Shown here: one piece after another, positions 39,930 through 51,854 of the stretch
Layout of the letters: each line of letters starts with the position of its first letter
How positions within the stretch are numbered: the first letter of the stretch is position 1
DNA from: Eulemur rufifrons
Lineage: Eukaryota; Chordata; Mammalia; Primates; Lemuridae
Assembly: GCF_041146395.1 (NCBI RefSeq)
Contig: NC_090996.1
Span: 31,396,738-31,460,737, forward strand
Reading direction: 5' to 3'
DNA length: 64,000 nucleotides
Program-made: the position numbers and the translations under genes
The notes under the pieces: model-generated
Told to the model about the DNA's origin: nothing
Database searches by the model: none
What the model saw: the letters and a program-made list of their open reading frames with translations, nothing else

Positions 39930-41644
39930 AGGCGAGGTTTTGGTTCTTGGCAAGATGGAGAGTAAACCCTCCTCACCTGCCTCCTCCCACTGAACCCAGC
40001 TGTAAAACCTACAGAAAGCACGAAGCCGCTAAAGTGACCAGTAGCAGGTGGAGTGAGAAAGAAGACCAGAATTTAAAATACCACCAGACCAGTAGTGAGT
40101 TAACCATGCACACCCCTGCCAGTGTCCCCTGGTGTGGATTCAAGGTAGCCCAGAGCCCACAGTCGGACACCCACAGACAGACACAGAGAGACCCAGGAGA
40201 AGCCCTGTGGTTTTCTCTTGAGAAGCAAGAGAATGGGGAAAATCCCTATTGCTCTTTCTTTTTTTTTCCTCTATTTTCTCTCTTTTTTATTTAATTTGTT
40301 CCCTGAGGCTGCAGTCTCTAGAAAATCTCAGGGTACCGTTAGTGGCATCAGCATCAGTGGCAACAGCAGGGACCACAGACATAAAGCGTTGCTTTATTTC
40401 TCTCTTTTGTTCTCTTGCCACTTGGGCCCAAATGTGGGCTCAGGAGCAGAAGCACATGGACAGGGTTTAAGAGAAAGCACCAGCTTTCTGGGTGTGGGGC
40501 AAAAATAAAAAGGAGGGGGGAACTTAGGAAACAAAAAATATTTTGAGAATCCTAAAGAGGAAAGAATTTGTGAAAATGACAACACACGGTATTTTTTAAG
40601 AGCTCCTGGACTCACCTCTGATTTGCACGAGTACATATCACCGTAAGCAGATGCCAAAACCTTTGAGAACTGAGCTAAGGGATAGGACACTGCCCAGGTC
40701 CCAGACTGGACACACACACGGGACACATCCAACTATTACTGCAAAGGCTTTGACAACAGAACTGGTATTGAATAAAAAAGCCACAGAAGAAAGGTCAGAA
40801 ACATTAGCCTGAATCCAACAGGATTGCTTGCTTGCTAAAACAAAAATATCAACAACTTCCATAGGATTTAAATGAGACCCAAAGTCTCATAATGTAATAT
40901 TCAACACACTCAGGATAAAAACTAAACTTACAGAGCCACAAAGAGCCAGGAAAATCTAAACTTGCATGAAAAAAAGACATTCACAGACACTGAGATGGCA
41001 CAGATACTGGAATTATCAAGTAGAGACTTTAAAGCAGCTATTATAAAAATGCTCCAACAAGTAAGGGAAAACACATTTAAAGGAAAAAAAATTGACAGTA
41101 TTAGCAAAGAAACAGGAGATATAAAGAACCAAATGGAAATTTTACAACTGTAAAACAACCTAAATTAAAGGGGGAAAAATCTCACTGAATGAGATCAAAC
41201 ACAGAATGAAGATAGTAGGGGAAAAGCATAGAATTTGAGTACATATCAATAAAAAGTGTCCAATCTAAAGAAAAGAGGGGAAAAAAATGAATAAAGAGAG
41301 AAACTCAGGAACCTGTGGAACAATACCAAAGATATACTATTCATGTCACTGGAATTCTAGACCATGAGGATAGAGTTCACTGCAGAAAACTTATTTGGAG
41401 AAATAATTGATCAAAACTTCCCATATTTAGGAAAAGCTATAAACTCACAAGTTCAAGAAGCTCCTTAAACCCTAAAGCATCAAACTCAAAGAAATCCACA
41501 CCCAGATGTACCAAATCAAACTGCTGAAGCCTAAAAGAAAGACTTCGAAAATAGCCAGAGATAAATGATGTGATACTTGTAAAGAAGCAACAATTCAAAT
41601 AACTGGATTTTTCATTTAAAATAAAAATAAACAAAACTGAAAAC

Positions 41645-41689
<45 letters not shown>

Positions 41690-41990
41690 CCAAAAGAAAG
41701 TAGCATGCCATTTTTTAATTGCTGGAAAAAAAAATGAAAACTGTGAACCTCAAATCCTAAATCCAGTGAAAATATCCTTTAGAAATGAAGGTTAAATACT
41801 AAGGTAACTAAGAAAATTCACTGTAAATAGTCTGGTTTAAAATAATTGGTACAGGAAGTTTTCCAGACAAATGGAATACGGTATCTGAAGGAAACTTGGA
41901 ACAAGAATGAAGATGAGCAAAGGAAATGGTAAATATGTGGGTGGATATAAATAGAATAGACTAGTCTGCCCTTCTTGAGTTCATTAAATA
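39930..41990 (+). mobile_element. HAL1/L1 ORF1-type element, sense
   Basis: It begins with a GGCAAGATGGAGAGTAAACC leader. An ORF1-like coding region follows around 40960-41700, with peptides such as FTDTEMAQILELSSRDFKAA and a short open frame at 40962-41153. The 3' ORF1 part (AAATATCCTTTAGAAATGAA) lies beyond a (CA)n. Frames are broken. Confidence 0.75.
41649..41685. repeat. (CA)n microsatellite
   Basis: About 18 CA units inside the HAL1/L1 body. Confidence 0.95.
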
Positions 41991-42129
41991 TGTTTGGCGG
42001 GTTAAAGCAAAAAATAAATAAATAAATTGTATGATGACCTTTTCCATGTGTATATACAATATATAAGACAGATAAACACAACATAGAAGAGGTTAAAGAG
42101 ACATACACAGTGACAAGGTTTCTTTTTGC

Positions 42130-42262
42130 CTCCTCCATCCTTATTCAGGTATAACTAACAAATAAAAATTGTATGTATTTGAGGTGTTTGACTTGATGTT
42201 TTGATATATGTATAAATTGTGAAATGATCACCACCATCAAGCTAATTAACATGGGTGATAAG
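42130..42262 (-). mobile_element. L1M 3' end fragment, antisense
   Basis: TTCAGGTATAACTAACAAAT, GTTTTGATATATGTATAAA and CAAGCTAATTAACATGGGTG. Confidence 0.85.
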
Positions 42263-42389
42263 TTTCTATATGCCAACTGAAGTGGTATAACAAAATACTG
42301 ATACTACATAAACTGAGAGAAGTATATGTACCGTAATGACTATAGTACTCACCTTTAAACAACACTGCAAAAAGTAATATATGCAAAAA

Positions 42390-42632
42390 CAAATGATGTT
42401 AGAATAACTGGATGTCCATACACACACGCATGCACAAAGGAACCTTGACCACACCTCACACTTTATACAAAAATTAACTCGAAATGGACCACAATATATC
42501 TAAACGCAAAGCATAAAACCAAATGGCTGATGCAATTAAAGAGTGAGGCCAATACTTTCTTCTTAATGCTTTTCTGTAGTTTTCAAATTATCTTTTATGA
42601 CATGCAGGGCATGTATAATCAGAAAATATTTT
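42390..42632 (+). mobile_element. L1 ORF2/3'UTR fragment, sense
   Basis: ACAAAAATTAACTCGAAATG (ORF2 region) and the 3'UTR-like GCTTTTCTGTAGTTTTCAAA are adjacent. Confidence 0.7.
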
Positions 42633-42832
42633 AGTATCAATGCCTTGCAGAAATATAGGTGTTTTTCAAAACATTATACTAATAGCGACAGCTTTCATTC
42701 TCAATAATTAAATAAAATGTTGCCTCTTATAACAAGACAAATATTTTTAACATCTGTCTTCAAAAATTACAAGGATTTGTTAGACTCGCAGAAGCACGAC
42801 GACAACGTTTAAAGAAAAACTAGCCTTCTCAC

Positions 42833-42939
42833 CTGAGCCGTGTGAAGTGATACGATATTATAACGATCCCATTACAGAGAATATCAAATGCAACATATAA
42901 CAGTAGCCAAGAAATAGCTCTGCTGCCCTTCAAATGAAG
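42833..42939 (-). other. Candidate 107-nt noncoding exon upstream of the RBFOX1 start codon
   Basis: On the minus strand a pyrimidine-rich acceptor (ATTTTCCCTATTCAG) is followed 107 nt later by a textbook donor, CTCAG then GTGAGAA. No repeat was recognised in it and it carries several CpGs. If spliced to the exon at 37238 it would be 5'UTR: the frame leading into MNCEREQLR meets a TGA and a TAA inside this exon, and it contains a 12-codon upstream ORF (MLHLIFSVMGSL). It could be an alternative 5'UTR exon, a regulated cassette or a decoy with good splice sites. I do not recall a human exon here; transcript evidence is needed. Confidence 0.35.
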
Positions 42940-44175
42940 CTGAATAGGGAAAATGAGACTTGGGGATAATAAAGAGGACATTTCAAGTAATCTCTATAGT
43001 GGACAGGTTGGTTTTTTGTTTTGTCTGTTTAATTTTTGCTGCACACCATCCCACATGGTTTTGCCCATATTCTAGTAACAACATCCTGCCTCTTCTTTGG
43101 GGTCATGCTCTTGATCAATTCCATAAATAATTGTGGATTGGATGTCACCACCGGCATGCTCTGCCTCCTGCCTAACAGAGTCTACACCTGCCATTACCTC
43201 TTTGGCTGGAAGTAGGTGTTATCAGCCACTTTGAGAGTCAACTCAGTGACATCTGCACCTTCTGAGTAAGCTGGCCAGTGACCTCTCCTTCTTCAAGGAG
43301 GGGTCACCAGTGCAGATGTATGATTCCCTCTCCTCTCCCTTCCTAAAGACGCAGAGCCAGTTGTGCGAGACGGCTGAGTTCCATCGTGGGTCTGTGTTTC
43401 TGTTGCAACCATGCTCATCAAACAACACCCCAAACAGGATGTAATTATTCTCTGAGGACTAAGTTATTTCTGGACCTAATGAGGCCCTTAAAAATATTTC
43501 CCCATAACCATTATGAGAGAGGTTCAGAGAAGGGGAGAAAAAAAAAGCACCTGTAATTCCCTATTGCCTGTGATGAAGAAAGACCCTTCCTGTGCACCCT
43601 TTAAAAGCCAGCCTTGAAAAATATCTTAAATGTACACTTTACTAAATGTCATTTCATTTGGAAACTAACATGTGATATTTTTTTTTCTCCCATGGCAGTA
43701 ATGCACAAAACCAATATATTTTATGGCCTAAATGAAAAAAGGGAAAGTGGAAGGTCGGGCGCTGCTCCTTTAAGATGCTTCCAGAATCAAATACCACTCT
43801 CGATAGGGCTGCCAAGTAAGCACTTATGAAAGGTTAGAAACTGAAGCAATAAACTTCAGCATGAGGCCCTTTGCTCTCCTGGTTGAATGGGATGTTTAAT
43901 AGCGGGGATTCATCTTCCCCATCTCCTCTCCTCATCTAGCTACCAGGGCCAAAGACTCTTTCTCAGACTCAGCCTTTTTGATCTTCCTCCTGAATGTGAG
44001 TTCTCTCTTATCAGTTCTTCCTGCCTCATTCTGACCCTATTTCCAGCCTGATTTTCCCTCCCACACATCAGACTGGCTCTGCAAGGACAAGGACTGAGTC
44101 TTGCTTGGCTTTCTTTTTCTAGAGACCAGGATGATGTTTAGAATCCACTGGCCTGTCTATCCATCCATTTGTCTC
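42940..44175. other. Unique intronic sequence upstream of the candidate exon
   Basis: Pyrimidine-rich acceptor of the candidate exon at 42940-42958. Nothing else recognised; 43000-43440 is non-repetitive. Confidence 0.4.
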
Positions 44176-44189
44176 GATAGATAGACAGA

Positions 44190-44360
44190 TAGATCTCTCA
44201 AGCATCCCCAGATGTCAGACAATGTCTTAGTTACTAAGACTATGACAGCAAAGAAGACAGCTGGAGCTTACTATCTAGGTGGGAGGGCAAAGTGAGTCCA
44301 TCCACAGTTACGACACAGAGAACATTTGCCACAGTGAAAACACAAGATGTGCTCATGGCA
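44190..44360 (+). mobile_element. Probable L2 fragment
   Basis: CCCCAGATGTCAGACAATG and AGAAGACAGCTGGAGCTTAC follow the L2 pattern loosely. A short GATA/GACA patch precedes it. Confidence 0.45.
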
Positions 44361-45449
44361 CACAGAAAGTGCATCAACCTCGTCTAGGAGAGTAGGAAAA
44401 GGTGTTAGTATTTTTGTTTGTTTTCATTTTGTTTTTTAGACAAGGTATCCAGGGGAAGAATGAGGGGCAGGGGGGAGTACTCAGAGGAGAAGGGAGAATG
44501 TGTGAAAAGCTCAGTGAGATTATGGAAGTGCAGTAGTGCCATAGTATAGCAGAAGAGTCAAGTGCAAGAGGAAATTGGTGAGAGATTAACTTGAAGTGGG
44601 AAAAGGAGGAATCAAAAGAAATAAGAACACATGCAATAAATGAATGGATAAACGGAGGTGCCTGTTTTCGTGTTTGTAATAACATACTGTTGGGAAATCC
44701 AGTGTTCAGGACAATTGTGAATCATTTAGGAGAAAAGGGCCAGGGAAGTGTAGCAGCACAGAATTCAATGCATCAAATCAATTGGTAGCTGTGTACGTTT
44801 CTCAGCTTTGCTGTTTTTGCAATTGTTATAAATTCTTCTGAAACTAAACAGCCTTCTCTTATAAACACATGCCTCGAAGTACCAGGGTGAGCACTACAGG
44901 TGGCCTTTTCCTTAATGCATTTCAGGATTATTATAGACACCTGACATATGTTCTCTGAGTACCTACTGTCTACCTAGCACTGTGTGAAGGGAAGGGGTGC
45001 GGAGACAAAGGATATATAGTGCATTTGCTTTTTAAAAAACTCAAAGAGAGTGGAAGAGAGATGAATAAAATGAAGATCATGATGCAGGGTCATAAGTGTG
45101 ATAGAAAAAGAAAACCTAGGGCTCCCCCAAAGGAGAGGCGCCAACCCAGCCTGCCAGGAGGGGTACATCGTGGAGGGAGGCATCAGTCAGGTGTTTCAGG
45201 AGATGGGACCCTTGATCGGCCCCTTACTGAGTTGAATCGGAGCTGGGTAGGCTGAGCTACCCTAGGATTTGGGAAAAGGACACCACAAACAGCACGATCT
45301 AAAGTAGGACAGGATTAAAAGGGAGAACATCGGATGGGGATGGGAGTGGAAGCAAAGGTACACTGGTATTGCAAAACTTTTGCGTTTTGCCCAATTTTAG
45401 CTACACTGCTAGGAAAAGAATTAATCATTTTTGAGAGAAATAAATTTCA

Positions 45450-45715
45450 TGTCAACAATTATTAAAATGTATCAGATGCTTATAACATGCCAGAAAATGT
45501 GCTAAGCACTTCCCTAGGAAGTGATTGGTTGAGATGCTCACAACTTCACAAGCAAGTAGTATCCTTAGCTCCATTTTACAGGGGGGAAACTGAGGCACAG
45601 AGAGAATGAGGGAATTCCTGAAGTCATAAAGCTAGGAAGTCCTGGAGAGGAAATTACCACCCAGAGGGCTTGACTCAAGTCCCTTTCTGAAGGACTGCTG
45701 TACACAGCTCCCAGT
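45450..45715 (-). mobile_element. MIR SINE, antisense
   Basis: GTGCTAAGCACTTCCC, CTCCATTTTACAGGGGGGAA and ACTGAGGCACAGAGAGAATG. Confidence 0.85.
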
Positions 45716-46029
45716 GTCAAAGAAATCAACCAAAATCACAGATACCTGCTTAGTTAACCTTCCTCCCTTCCTTCCCTCTTCTTTTCCTCGTTTGTCCTCA
45801 GTAGGTGCCTTTTAGGTGTTCTGCCCTGATGGAATACTGTTTACATGCTTGTTTATTGACAACAGAACATGCATTGACTGTGTTGTCTGGTTTCATAAAG
45901 CAAAGATTTCCACACCTGGCTTCTTGCAGTAGAGACCAAGATAGTTTCCACCAAATTATTTAATAGATTTCTTTGATATCAACAACCCACTGGGTCCTTC
46001 TATAGATCCAGTTTTCTCCCCAGTGGAGA

Positions 46030-46235
46030 GTGGAGGCTCAGAAATCAGACTACCTGAGTCCAGTCCTTGCACATCATCTATATAACATCAGCCACATTAT
46101 ATAATCTCTGTGGTCTCAATTTCCCCATCTGTGTAACAGGGATAATACTGTACCTGCTTAGGGTCTAATCTTGTTGCAAGCATAAAATAAGATAATCCAC
46201 TTGAAGTACTAAGCAAAGAATTCAGCACATTTAAA
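46030..46235 (+). mobile_element. MIR SINE, sense
   Basis: CTCAATTTCCCCATCTGTG, AACAGGGATAATACTGTACC and AAGTACTAAGCAAAG. Confidence 0.85.
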
Positions 46236-46549
46236 AAATTAAACAAATACTAGCAATTAGAATTAAAATTAATATGAGAGCCAAGAAATTTTCAGAAGGG
46301 GCACTGGTCCAAATGACTTAGATTTAAAACCTGGATTTGCCCTGCGAGAAGCCTTGTGAATATGGTTGAATTAATGAAACTTTTAAAGGCTCAGGAACAT
46401 TTTCTTAAAAAAAATACGAGGGCAGTAGCTGCCCTGAAATTTTGAAAAGTTTGATATCAGCCTTTTGGAGAAGGGTGGATAAATTGGTACCACCTTTTGG
46501 GGTGTGGGGCAGTTGGTAGCTCTCACAATGTAGAGTGTTCATTTCCTTT

Positions 46550-46704
46550 AATTCAGTGATTCCTCTTCTGGGAATCTCTTTAACAGAGTGCAAGGGTGAA
46601 TGGAGAAATAAGAGAGAGCTTGTCATAGAATAATGCCTGGAACTGCGAAGAATGTCAGCGTCCATCAGCACTAAAACGGTTAAAAGAACTGTGGTTCATC
46701 GATA
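46550..46704 (+). mobile_element. L1M (ME/MC-type) fragment, part 1
   Basis: Worn ORF2-end phrases: GATTCCTCTTCTGGGAATC, AGCGTCCATCAGCACTAAAA, GAACTGTGGTTCATCGATAA. Confidence 0.7.
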
Positions 46705-46925
46705 ACACGGGTTGGAAAACTTTTTTGTCTTAAGAGACAAATAGTAAACAGTTTCGGTTTGAGATTCACAGAGTCTCTGTCTCTGCTACAGCTACTCAAC
46801 TCCACCATTGCAGTGAGAAAGCAGAGATGGACAATGTGTAAACAAGTGGGTGTAGCTGTGTTGCAATAAAACTTTATTTAAAACAGGCAGTGGGGCCCAG
46901 AGCTATAATTTGCCAAACTTTGCTC
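46705..46925 (+). mobile_element. hAT-type nonautonomous DNA transposon, nested in L1M
   Basis: GGGTTGGAAAACTTTTTTGT at the start, AATAAAACTTTATTTAAAAC inside, TTTGCCAAACTTTGC at the end. It splits the L1M. Confidence 0.85.
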
Positions 46926-47305
46926 TATACTATGGAACACTATAAATTCATTAGAAATTTACTGATTTGGGGAAAGGCACCTGTGACAGAATAAAATAAA
47001 AGCAAGTTGAATCAATTTTTAAAATACAATCCAATTCTTGTTTAGAAAGCTAAAGCTATACATACACACACACACACGCACACACAGAAATATCCATTTA
47101 TACATGGAAAATGTCTGGAATGATAAACATCAGACTGCAAACAAAAGCCCCAAAATTATGTCCTGGGAATGAGAACAATAATGGAGAGGAAAGGGCAATG
47201 AAACTGTTTATTTTTTTCATTTTTAATCTTTGGTCTGTTTTATTATTTCAACTTCTTGCAATAAACATGCACTGCTTTTGTAAATTCAAAGAACAGCCAT
47301 AATAA
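46926..47305 (+). mobile_element. L1M fragment, part 2
   Basis: ATACTATGGAACACTATAAA resumes the L1M exactly where part 1 stopped. A (CA)n lies at 47066-47087, and CAATAAACATGCACTGC marks the 3' end. Confidence 0.7.
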
Positions 47306-47319
47306 TATAATTTAAACAG

Positions 47320-47425
47320 CTGAGTTATAGGGGTGTTGTCATAATTAAATGAGATGTTATTATACGCAGAGCATCAAACCCAAACCTGGCCTGGCATTTA
47401 GTCAGTGTTTGATTAATGGTAGTTA
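47320..47425 (+). mobile_element. MIR 3' half, sense
   Basis: TTGTCATAATTAAATGAGAT and CTGGCATTTAGTCAGTGTTTG. Confidence 0.7.
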
Positions 47426-47429
47426 TCAA

Positions 47430-48480
47430 TAACTTCCCCAGAGCACCAGAGGGGTAAACTCAGGGTGGCTATCTCAAAATTAGAGCCAGTCCAATTTTGC
47501 AGGGACACTGTCCGTTTTTGTGTGGATTCTCTTCAATAGGAAAGTAAAAATGCATATATAAAATAAAATAAAAAGAGAGGTTGATTCACCCAGTCTATTT
47601 CTGGGGTCTTATGTTTATTAGATAATAGGAATTTATAAAGACCTGGAGTCCCTGAATCTAATACAATCCTACAATCCACCATGTGGCTTTAATCAAGTTC
47701 ATGGCTTTTTGCAAATGCATCTTGCAATGAAGTGTGTCCTCTGATTGTAAGAAAACAAGATCGTTTATGTCAGATAAGCAAATACAGATCCCTTCACTTG
47801 TTGTGACAGTTGTTTCTTTTGGTATGAGGGAGATAAAAAAGGAGTGTGTTACAGTAGTAAGTGCTTAGGATTCAGGAAAGCAAGTGAGAAATAATCAATT
47901 AAAGAAATAAAAACCAAAAAGTCACAACAATGAGTCAAGTCAGCCGTGATTAATTAACTCGATTCTGGCTCATGTTGTAAAATGAAGAAAATGCATTTGA
48001 GAGAACAACTCAGAGAGTCCACCCAGCTCTCCCATGACATTTTCATTTTAACCTTAGGGAGAACCATTATCTTCTGCTAAAATCTTGTCTGGTTTTGTAA
48101 AGGTGCCAGCTTTTGGGGGTCAGGGAAGAAGCAGGAGAGAGGCTGGCAAGGCAGAGTACTAAGGAAGAAAAGAATATCAGATTTTTTATATATAACCCTG
48201 CACAGATAAACCCAAATGCTGAAAGTGCTAACATATTTAATTTATGGCTAGCAGTTGTTGGGGATACTTTATTTAGTGCATCCTAAAAATCTCAAGACAC
48301 TTAGTATTTTCAGGACTTGAATGACCAATGGTGTGGTATCTTCCAAGCAGTACAAAACACTTAGTGAGCACTTTTGCTGTTGTTCCTTTAACAACACTAT
48401 TGTCTGATGGTATTGGTACTTTTATCAAGAGAGTCCCTGTTCTGCATGTAAATCACTGGGGAGATTCAAGTGTTGGTTAT
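47430..48480. other. Unique intronic sequence
   Basis: Nothing recognised. Some parts are AT-rich and homeodomain-site-rich (TGATTAATTAACTCG near 47945). Confidence 0.4.
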
Positions 48481-48539
48481 TTGATTAAAGGGACGTCAGA
48501 GGTCAGGATGGCCGCAGAACTTGGACACGCCTGAAATTA

Positions 48540-49130
48540 CAGGTTTTAAGGAGCTGTTTTCTTTGGAGGAAATGCTTTTTACCCTGGCTCCGCCATGCAC
48601 CCACTTGTTAAATACCCCATTAGCAACAGAAGACGTCCCCCAGGTCTGAAACAAGGCTGCGCAGGCAGATGGATTCGATAGACAAACACTGAGCAAGAGG
48701 TGGCAGCCACAAGCAGCACACGGCCTGCATCCCCTTCGGCCTCCCGCATCCATCTGCTTCCTGCGAGGATGCAGCCGCATGGAGCTGCTCGTTTCAGGCT
48801 TGACGCTGGTCTTGGAATGAAAGGGCAGCCCCTGGCCACGAAGAGCCTGGCTGGTCTGACACGTGTAAGCACCTTGACAAGCAACACCACCAAATGTCTT
48901 TGTATCTGATCACTTGCAAGGTGGGAAAAACATATTGCCTATTATTTATTCTAATAATAAACCATTACCCCAGGCACATTTTTATTTTCCAGATTTAATA
49001 AGGTATTTTGTGAACCGAGGCAGAGGAGCGTTGGAGAAAACAATTGCAGTTATTACGAAGATGATTTCTATTTGTTTCGGCGGCAGAAGCAATCGCCATT
49101 CCTTTCCTTCATAATCAAGGGTTATAATTG
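48540..49130. promoter_or_regulatory. CpG-bearing block joined to a CNE-like block
   Basis: 48550-48870 is GC-rich with many CpGs. 48930-49130 is AT-rich, repeat-free and keeps CpGs (CGAGGCAGAGGAGCG, TTTCGGCGGCAGAAGC, ATAATCAAGG). Together they look like a regulatory element about 11.5 kb 5' of the RBFOX1 start codon. Confidence 0.38.
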
Positions 49131-49621
49131 TCCTCTTTCAACCCCACCCCAACCCTCTGCTCAGTCCAAGAAAATTTGAACAATACTCACCAAACTGTCC
49201 TGGGGAACTAAAAGGGCTTGGCATGCTTCCCTGAACAAATCTCCTGGGACCATCATTACCCTATAGCTGGAGAAATCTGATTATGAAGCATGGGCATCTC
49301 AACTCAGATTTTCCCATCATCCCCCTCTCCACATCCAGAGGTTGGAAAGAGGCAGGAGGTGATTTACATACCATTTGCATATCCCCACTTGGATAGAATG
49401 TATGTTCTCAAGACAGTTTCCAAGTTGAGATACTTTAACTTGACTTCTTTTTTTTTTTTTCTTTCTTGTTGGATGTTACAGAATTCTAATGATAATTTTA
49501 TCAGAAGTTGATAATTTTATAATCTGTATCCCAATTAAATAGATTCAGCAGAGACACAGAGGCCATGGCCTTATCTGGGCAGTCATCTTGATCATATTAA
49601 TTGAGAGACATTTGAGAGGCG

Positions 49622-49835
49622 CCTAAAATGCAGTGGTTAAGAGAACAAACTCTAAAGCCAGACTTCCAAGGTTCAAAGCTCAACTTGACTCCTTATTAGC
49701 TCAGGGACCTTGAACAAATTCCTTGCCTGGACCTGCCCAAGTGCTCCACAGGGTCATCAAAGGTTTGAATGAGTTAATATTTGCAAAGCAATTAGAAGAG
49801 GGCCTGGAACACCGACAGCACTCTATGCATGCTTT
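49622..49835 (+). mobile_element. MIR SINE, sense, nearly full length
   Basis: GCAGTGGTTAAGAGAACAAA through AGGGCCTGGAACACC. Confidence 0.92.
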
Positions 49836-50439
49836 TTCAAAGCAAGAAAGTAAATTTAATTCAACAGTCTATTTGTTCTTGTTGTTGTGATTTGTTCTTT
49901 TTATAAGTGGACAGTGGGCTACACCTGACTCACTATGTGTTTAGATGTTGGGTAGGAAAAAAAAATCATCACAGTGGTAGAAAATCAAAGCTTTGAAAAG
50001 TGGCTGACGCTTCTGGAAGTTTTGTGCTGGGATATTAAAAGTCCACTGTCTACCGATAGTAGACAATGTCAACAGAAATAAATCATGTAACAACCACTGC
50101 GCTATCATGGAAAGAAAAATCAGGGTGAACTAAGTCCCATTGGACCAATTTTCCAGACAAGGAAACAGGGATGTAAGCGCCTTTCTATTCTAAGCCACCC
50201 TGGGTGAACATCCCCGGGCCGGGTGCCTCCGCGATGCTGCCTTTTGCAGCCGAAGAAATCTTTACATAGCCGTAAGAGGTCTTTTCCATTCCTGATTTCT
50301 ATGACTTTACAAAATGTCATTATTTAAGAAATGGGAACAAATCTGTAGCTTGAGAAGCTTGAGGAGTATTCATTTTCTAATTTTCCAGTTCAGTTGTCTG
50401 AAAGGGTTGGCTGGGTGAGGGTTGTTATTGTTGGTATTG

Positions 50440-50468
50440 GGGTGTGTGTGTGTGTGTGTGTGTGTGTG
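50440..50468. repeat. (GT)n microsatellite
   Basis: About 13 GT units. Confidence 0.94.
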
Positions 50469-50689
50469 CACATGCCTGGGTGTGCTCACACTCTTCCTGC
50501 AAAGCTTAATAGAAAGAGCCCTGGAAGACACATGCTTCACAAAAAAAATGAGATCTTAAAATTGGAAACTTAAAGAATCTTCCCTGCAAGCCCTGGGCTC
50601 TCCAAAGTTCCGAGACCAGGAGCAGGCATCCACGTAAACCGCAGGCGATTTCAGAGGAGAATCTAGGTCACCTGGCTGTTTGCTTTGTC

Positions 50690-51010
50690 ATCATCAGTAT
50701 TAATTAGACACTGGAAGTAATGACTGAGCTCAGAGAGCTCTTCAGATTTAAAATAATAATAATAATAAACCAACGGAGCAGAGCTTTACCTTCGGAAAGA
50801 AAATATTTTCACAAGTAGCAGCGTTCTGAAAGAAACTGAGTGGGGAAACCTTGCAATTAAATTCTGCAAACGCGCTCTGAAATAATCCCAGGGGAAGTCT
50901 TATCTGTACTTAATATTCAAATAAATATTCTTTTTGTGTGCAGTGCATTCGATGGGGTGCACTTTATTTAATTTAAGTGTACAGCGTGATCACTATCATG
51001 AGGGATAATC
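50690..51010. promoter_or_regulatory. CNE-like block
   Basis: Repeat-free apart from an (AAT)4 at about 50753-50767. It has TATTAATTAGACAC, ATATTCAAATAAATATTC and TTTATTTAATTTAAGTG cores. Inferred from motif style only. Confidence 0.28.
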
Positions 51011-51134
51011 ACAAGCAGTGGTAGAGCCCTTTAGCCAGGATAAATGGGCCAGCTCCACAGTCCAACAGGCACTCGGGGGGAGGAAGGAAATGGAAGGTTC
51101 CGGAGGATGGTTTTCCCTGGGAGTGTCCTATAAG

Positions 51135-51275
51135 CCCTTGATACTCCAAGTGAGGCCGGGACCAGCAGTGCTGGTATCACCCGGAAGCTCACTAGAGACG
51201 CAGCAGCCTAGACCCCAGCCCAGACCAACAGAATCGGAATCTGCATTTTCCTAGCCCTGCCAGGCAGCTCACACT
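51135..51275. mobile_element. MER5A-like hAT element
   Basis: GGACCAGCAGTGCTGGTATCACC, GACCAACAGAATCGGAATCT and the AGCTCACACTAAGCC end follow MER5A. Confidence 0.75.
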
Positions 51276-51537
51276 AAGCCTAGAGAAGTTAGCTGTCCTC
51301 ACTGAGAACTCGGGGCATCTCTGCTCTTCTGTCCCCCAATAAGGAGGTCCCTCTGACAGCCCCCCTCATGTGTCTTCCATGCAGTGGGTACCAAAACATT
51401 GCTGGGGATGTCTCTGGAGGTTTTGTGGAAGTTAGAGCCTCAGGGCTCACCAGGCAGCCTCTTCCACTCCTCCTCCTTTCCATCCATCCCTTTGAAGTGC
51501 CCTAGAGAGGTTCACAGCCTCACGCCCAGCAGGAGCC

Positions 51538-51551
51538 CAGCAAGGGGGCGC
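51538..51551 (+). promoter_or_regulatory. Weak CTCF-like motif
   Basis: CAGCAAGGGGGCGC has a strong right half (AGGGGGCGC) but three mismatches in the left half of the 14-base core. Confidence 0.25.
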
Positions 51552-51689
51552 ACTGGTGGGCAGCATCTTTAACATCCCCACAAGCCCAGTGGGTTGTTTA
51601 TTTCCAAACTCGGCCCCCCCCCCACCTCCAGCACCAACCTGCTCACTCCCAGGCACGATCTAGCTTTCGACCTTCTTCATCCTACCTTC

Positions 51690-51850
51690 TTCATCCTCCT
51701 ACAGTGACCTTGTGCAGCAGGTATTAGCATTATAATCATCCCCACTGGAAAGAGAGCACTGAGACTTAGAGCGGCTCAACTAGATGCCCCAAGTTAGGAA
51801 AAAGCAGAGCCAGGAATGAAACCCAGACCAACCTGACTCCAGACCCCATG
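51690..51850 (-). mobile_element. MIR fragment, antisense
   Basis: CAGGTATTAGCATTATAATC, AAAGAGAGCACTGAGACTTA and GGAATGAAACCCAGACC. Confidence 0.75.
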
Positions 51851-51854
51851 GTGA

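Noticed and set aside
39461..40021. 186-codon minus-strand open frame as a gene
   Set aside because: Its middle and end are the L1 ORF2 C-terminus of a 5'-truncated insertion; the start runs into unrelated L1M and HAL1 sequence. Annotated as a pseudogene remnant.
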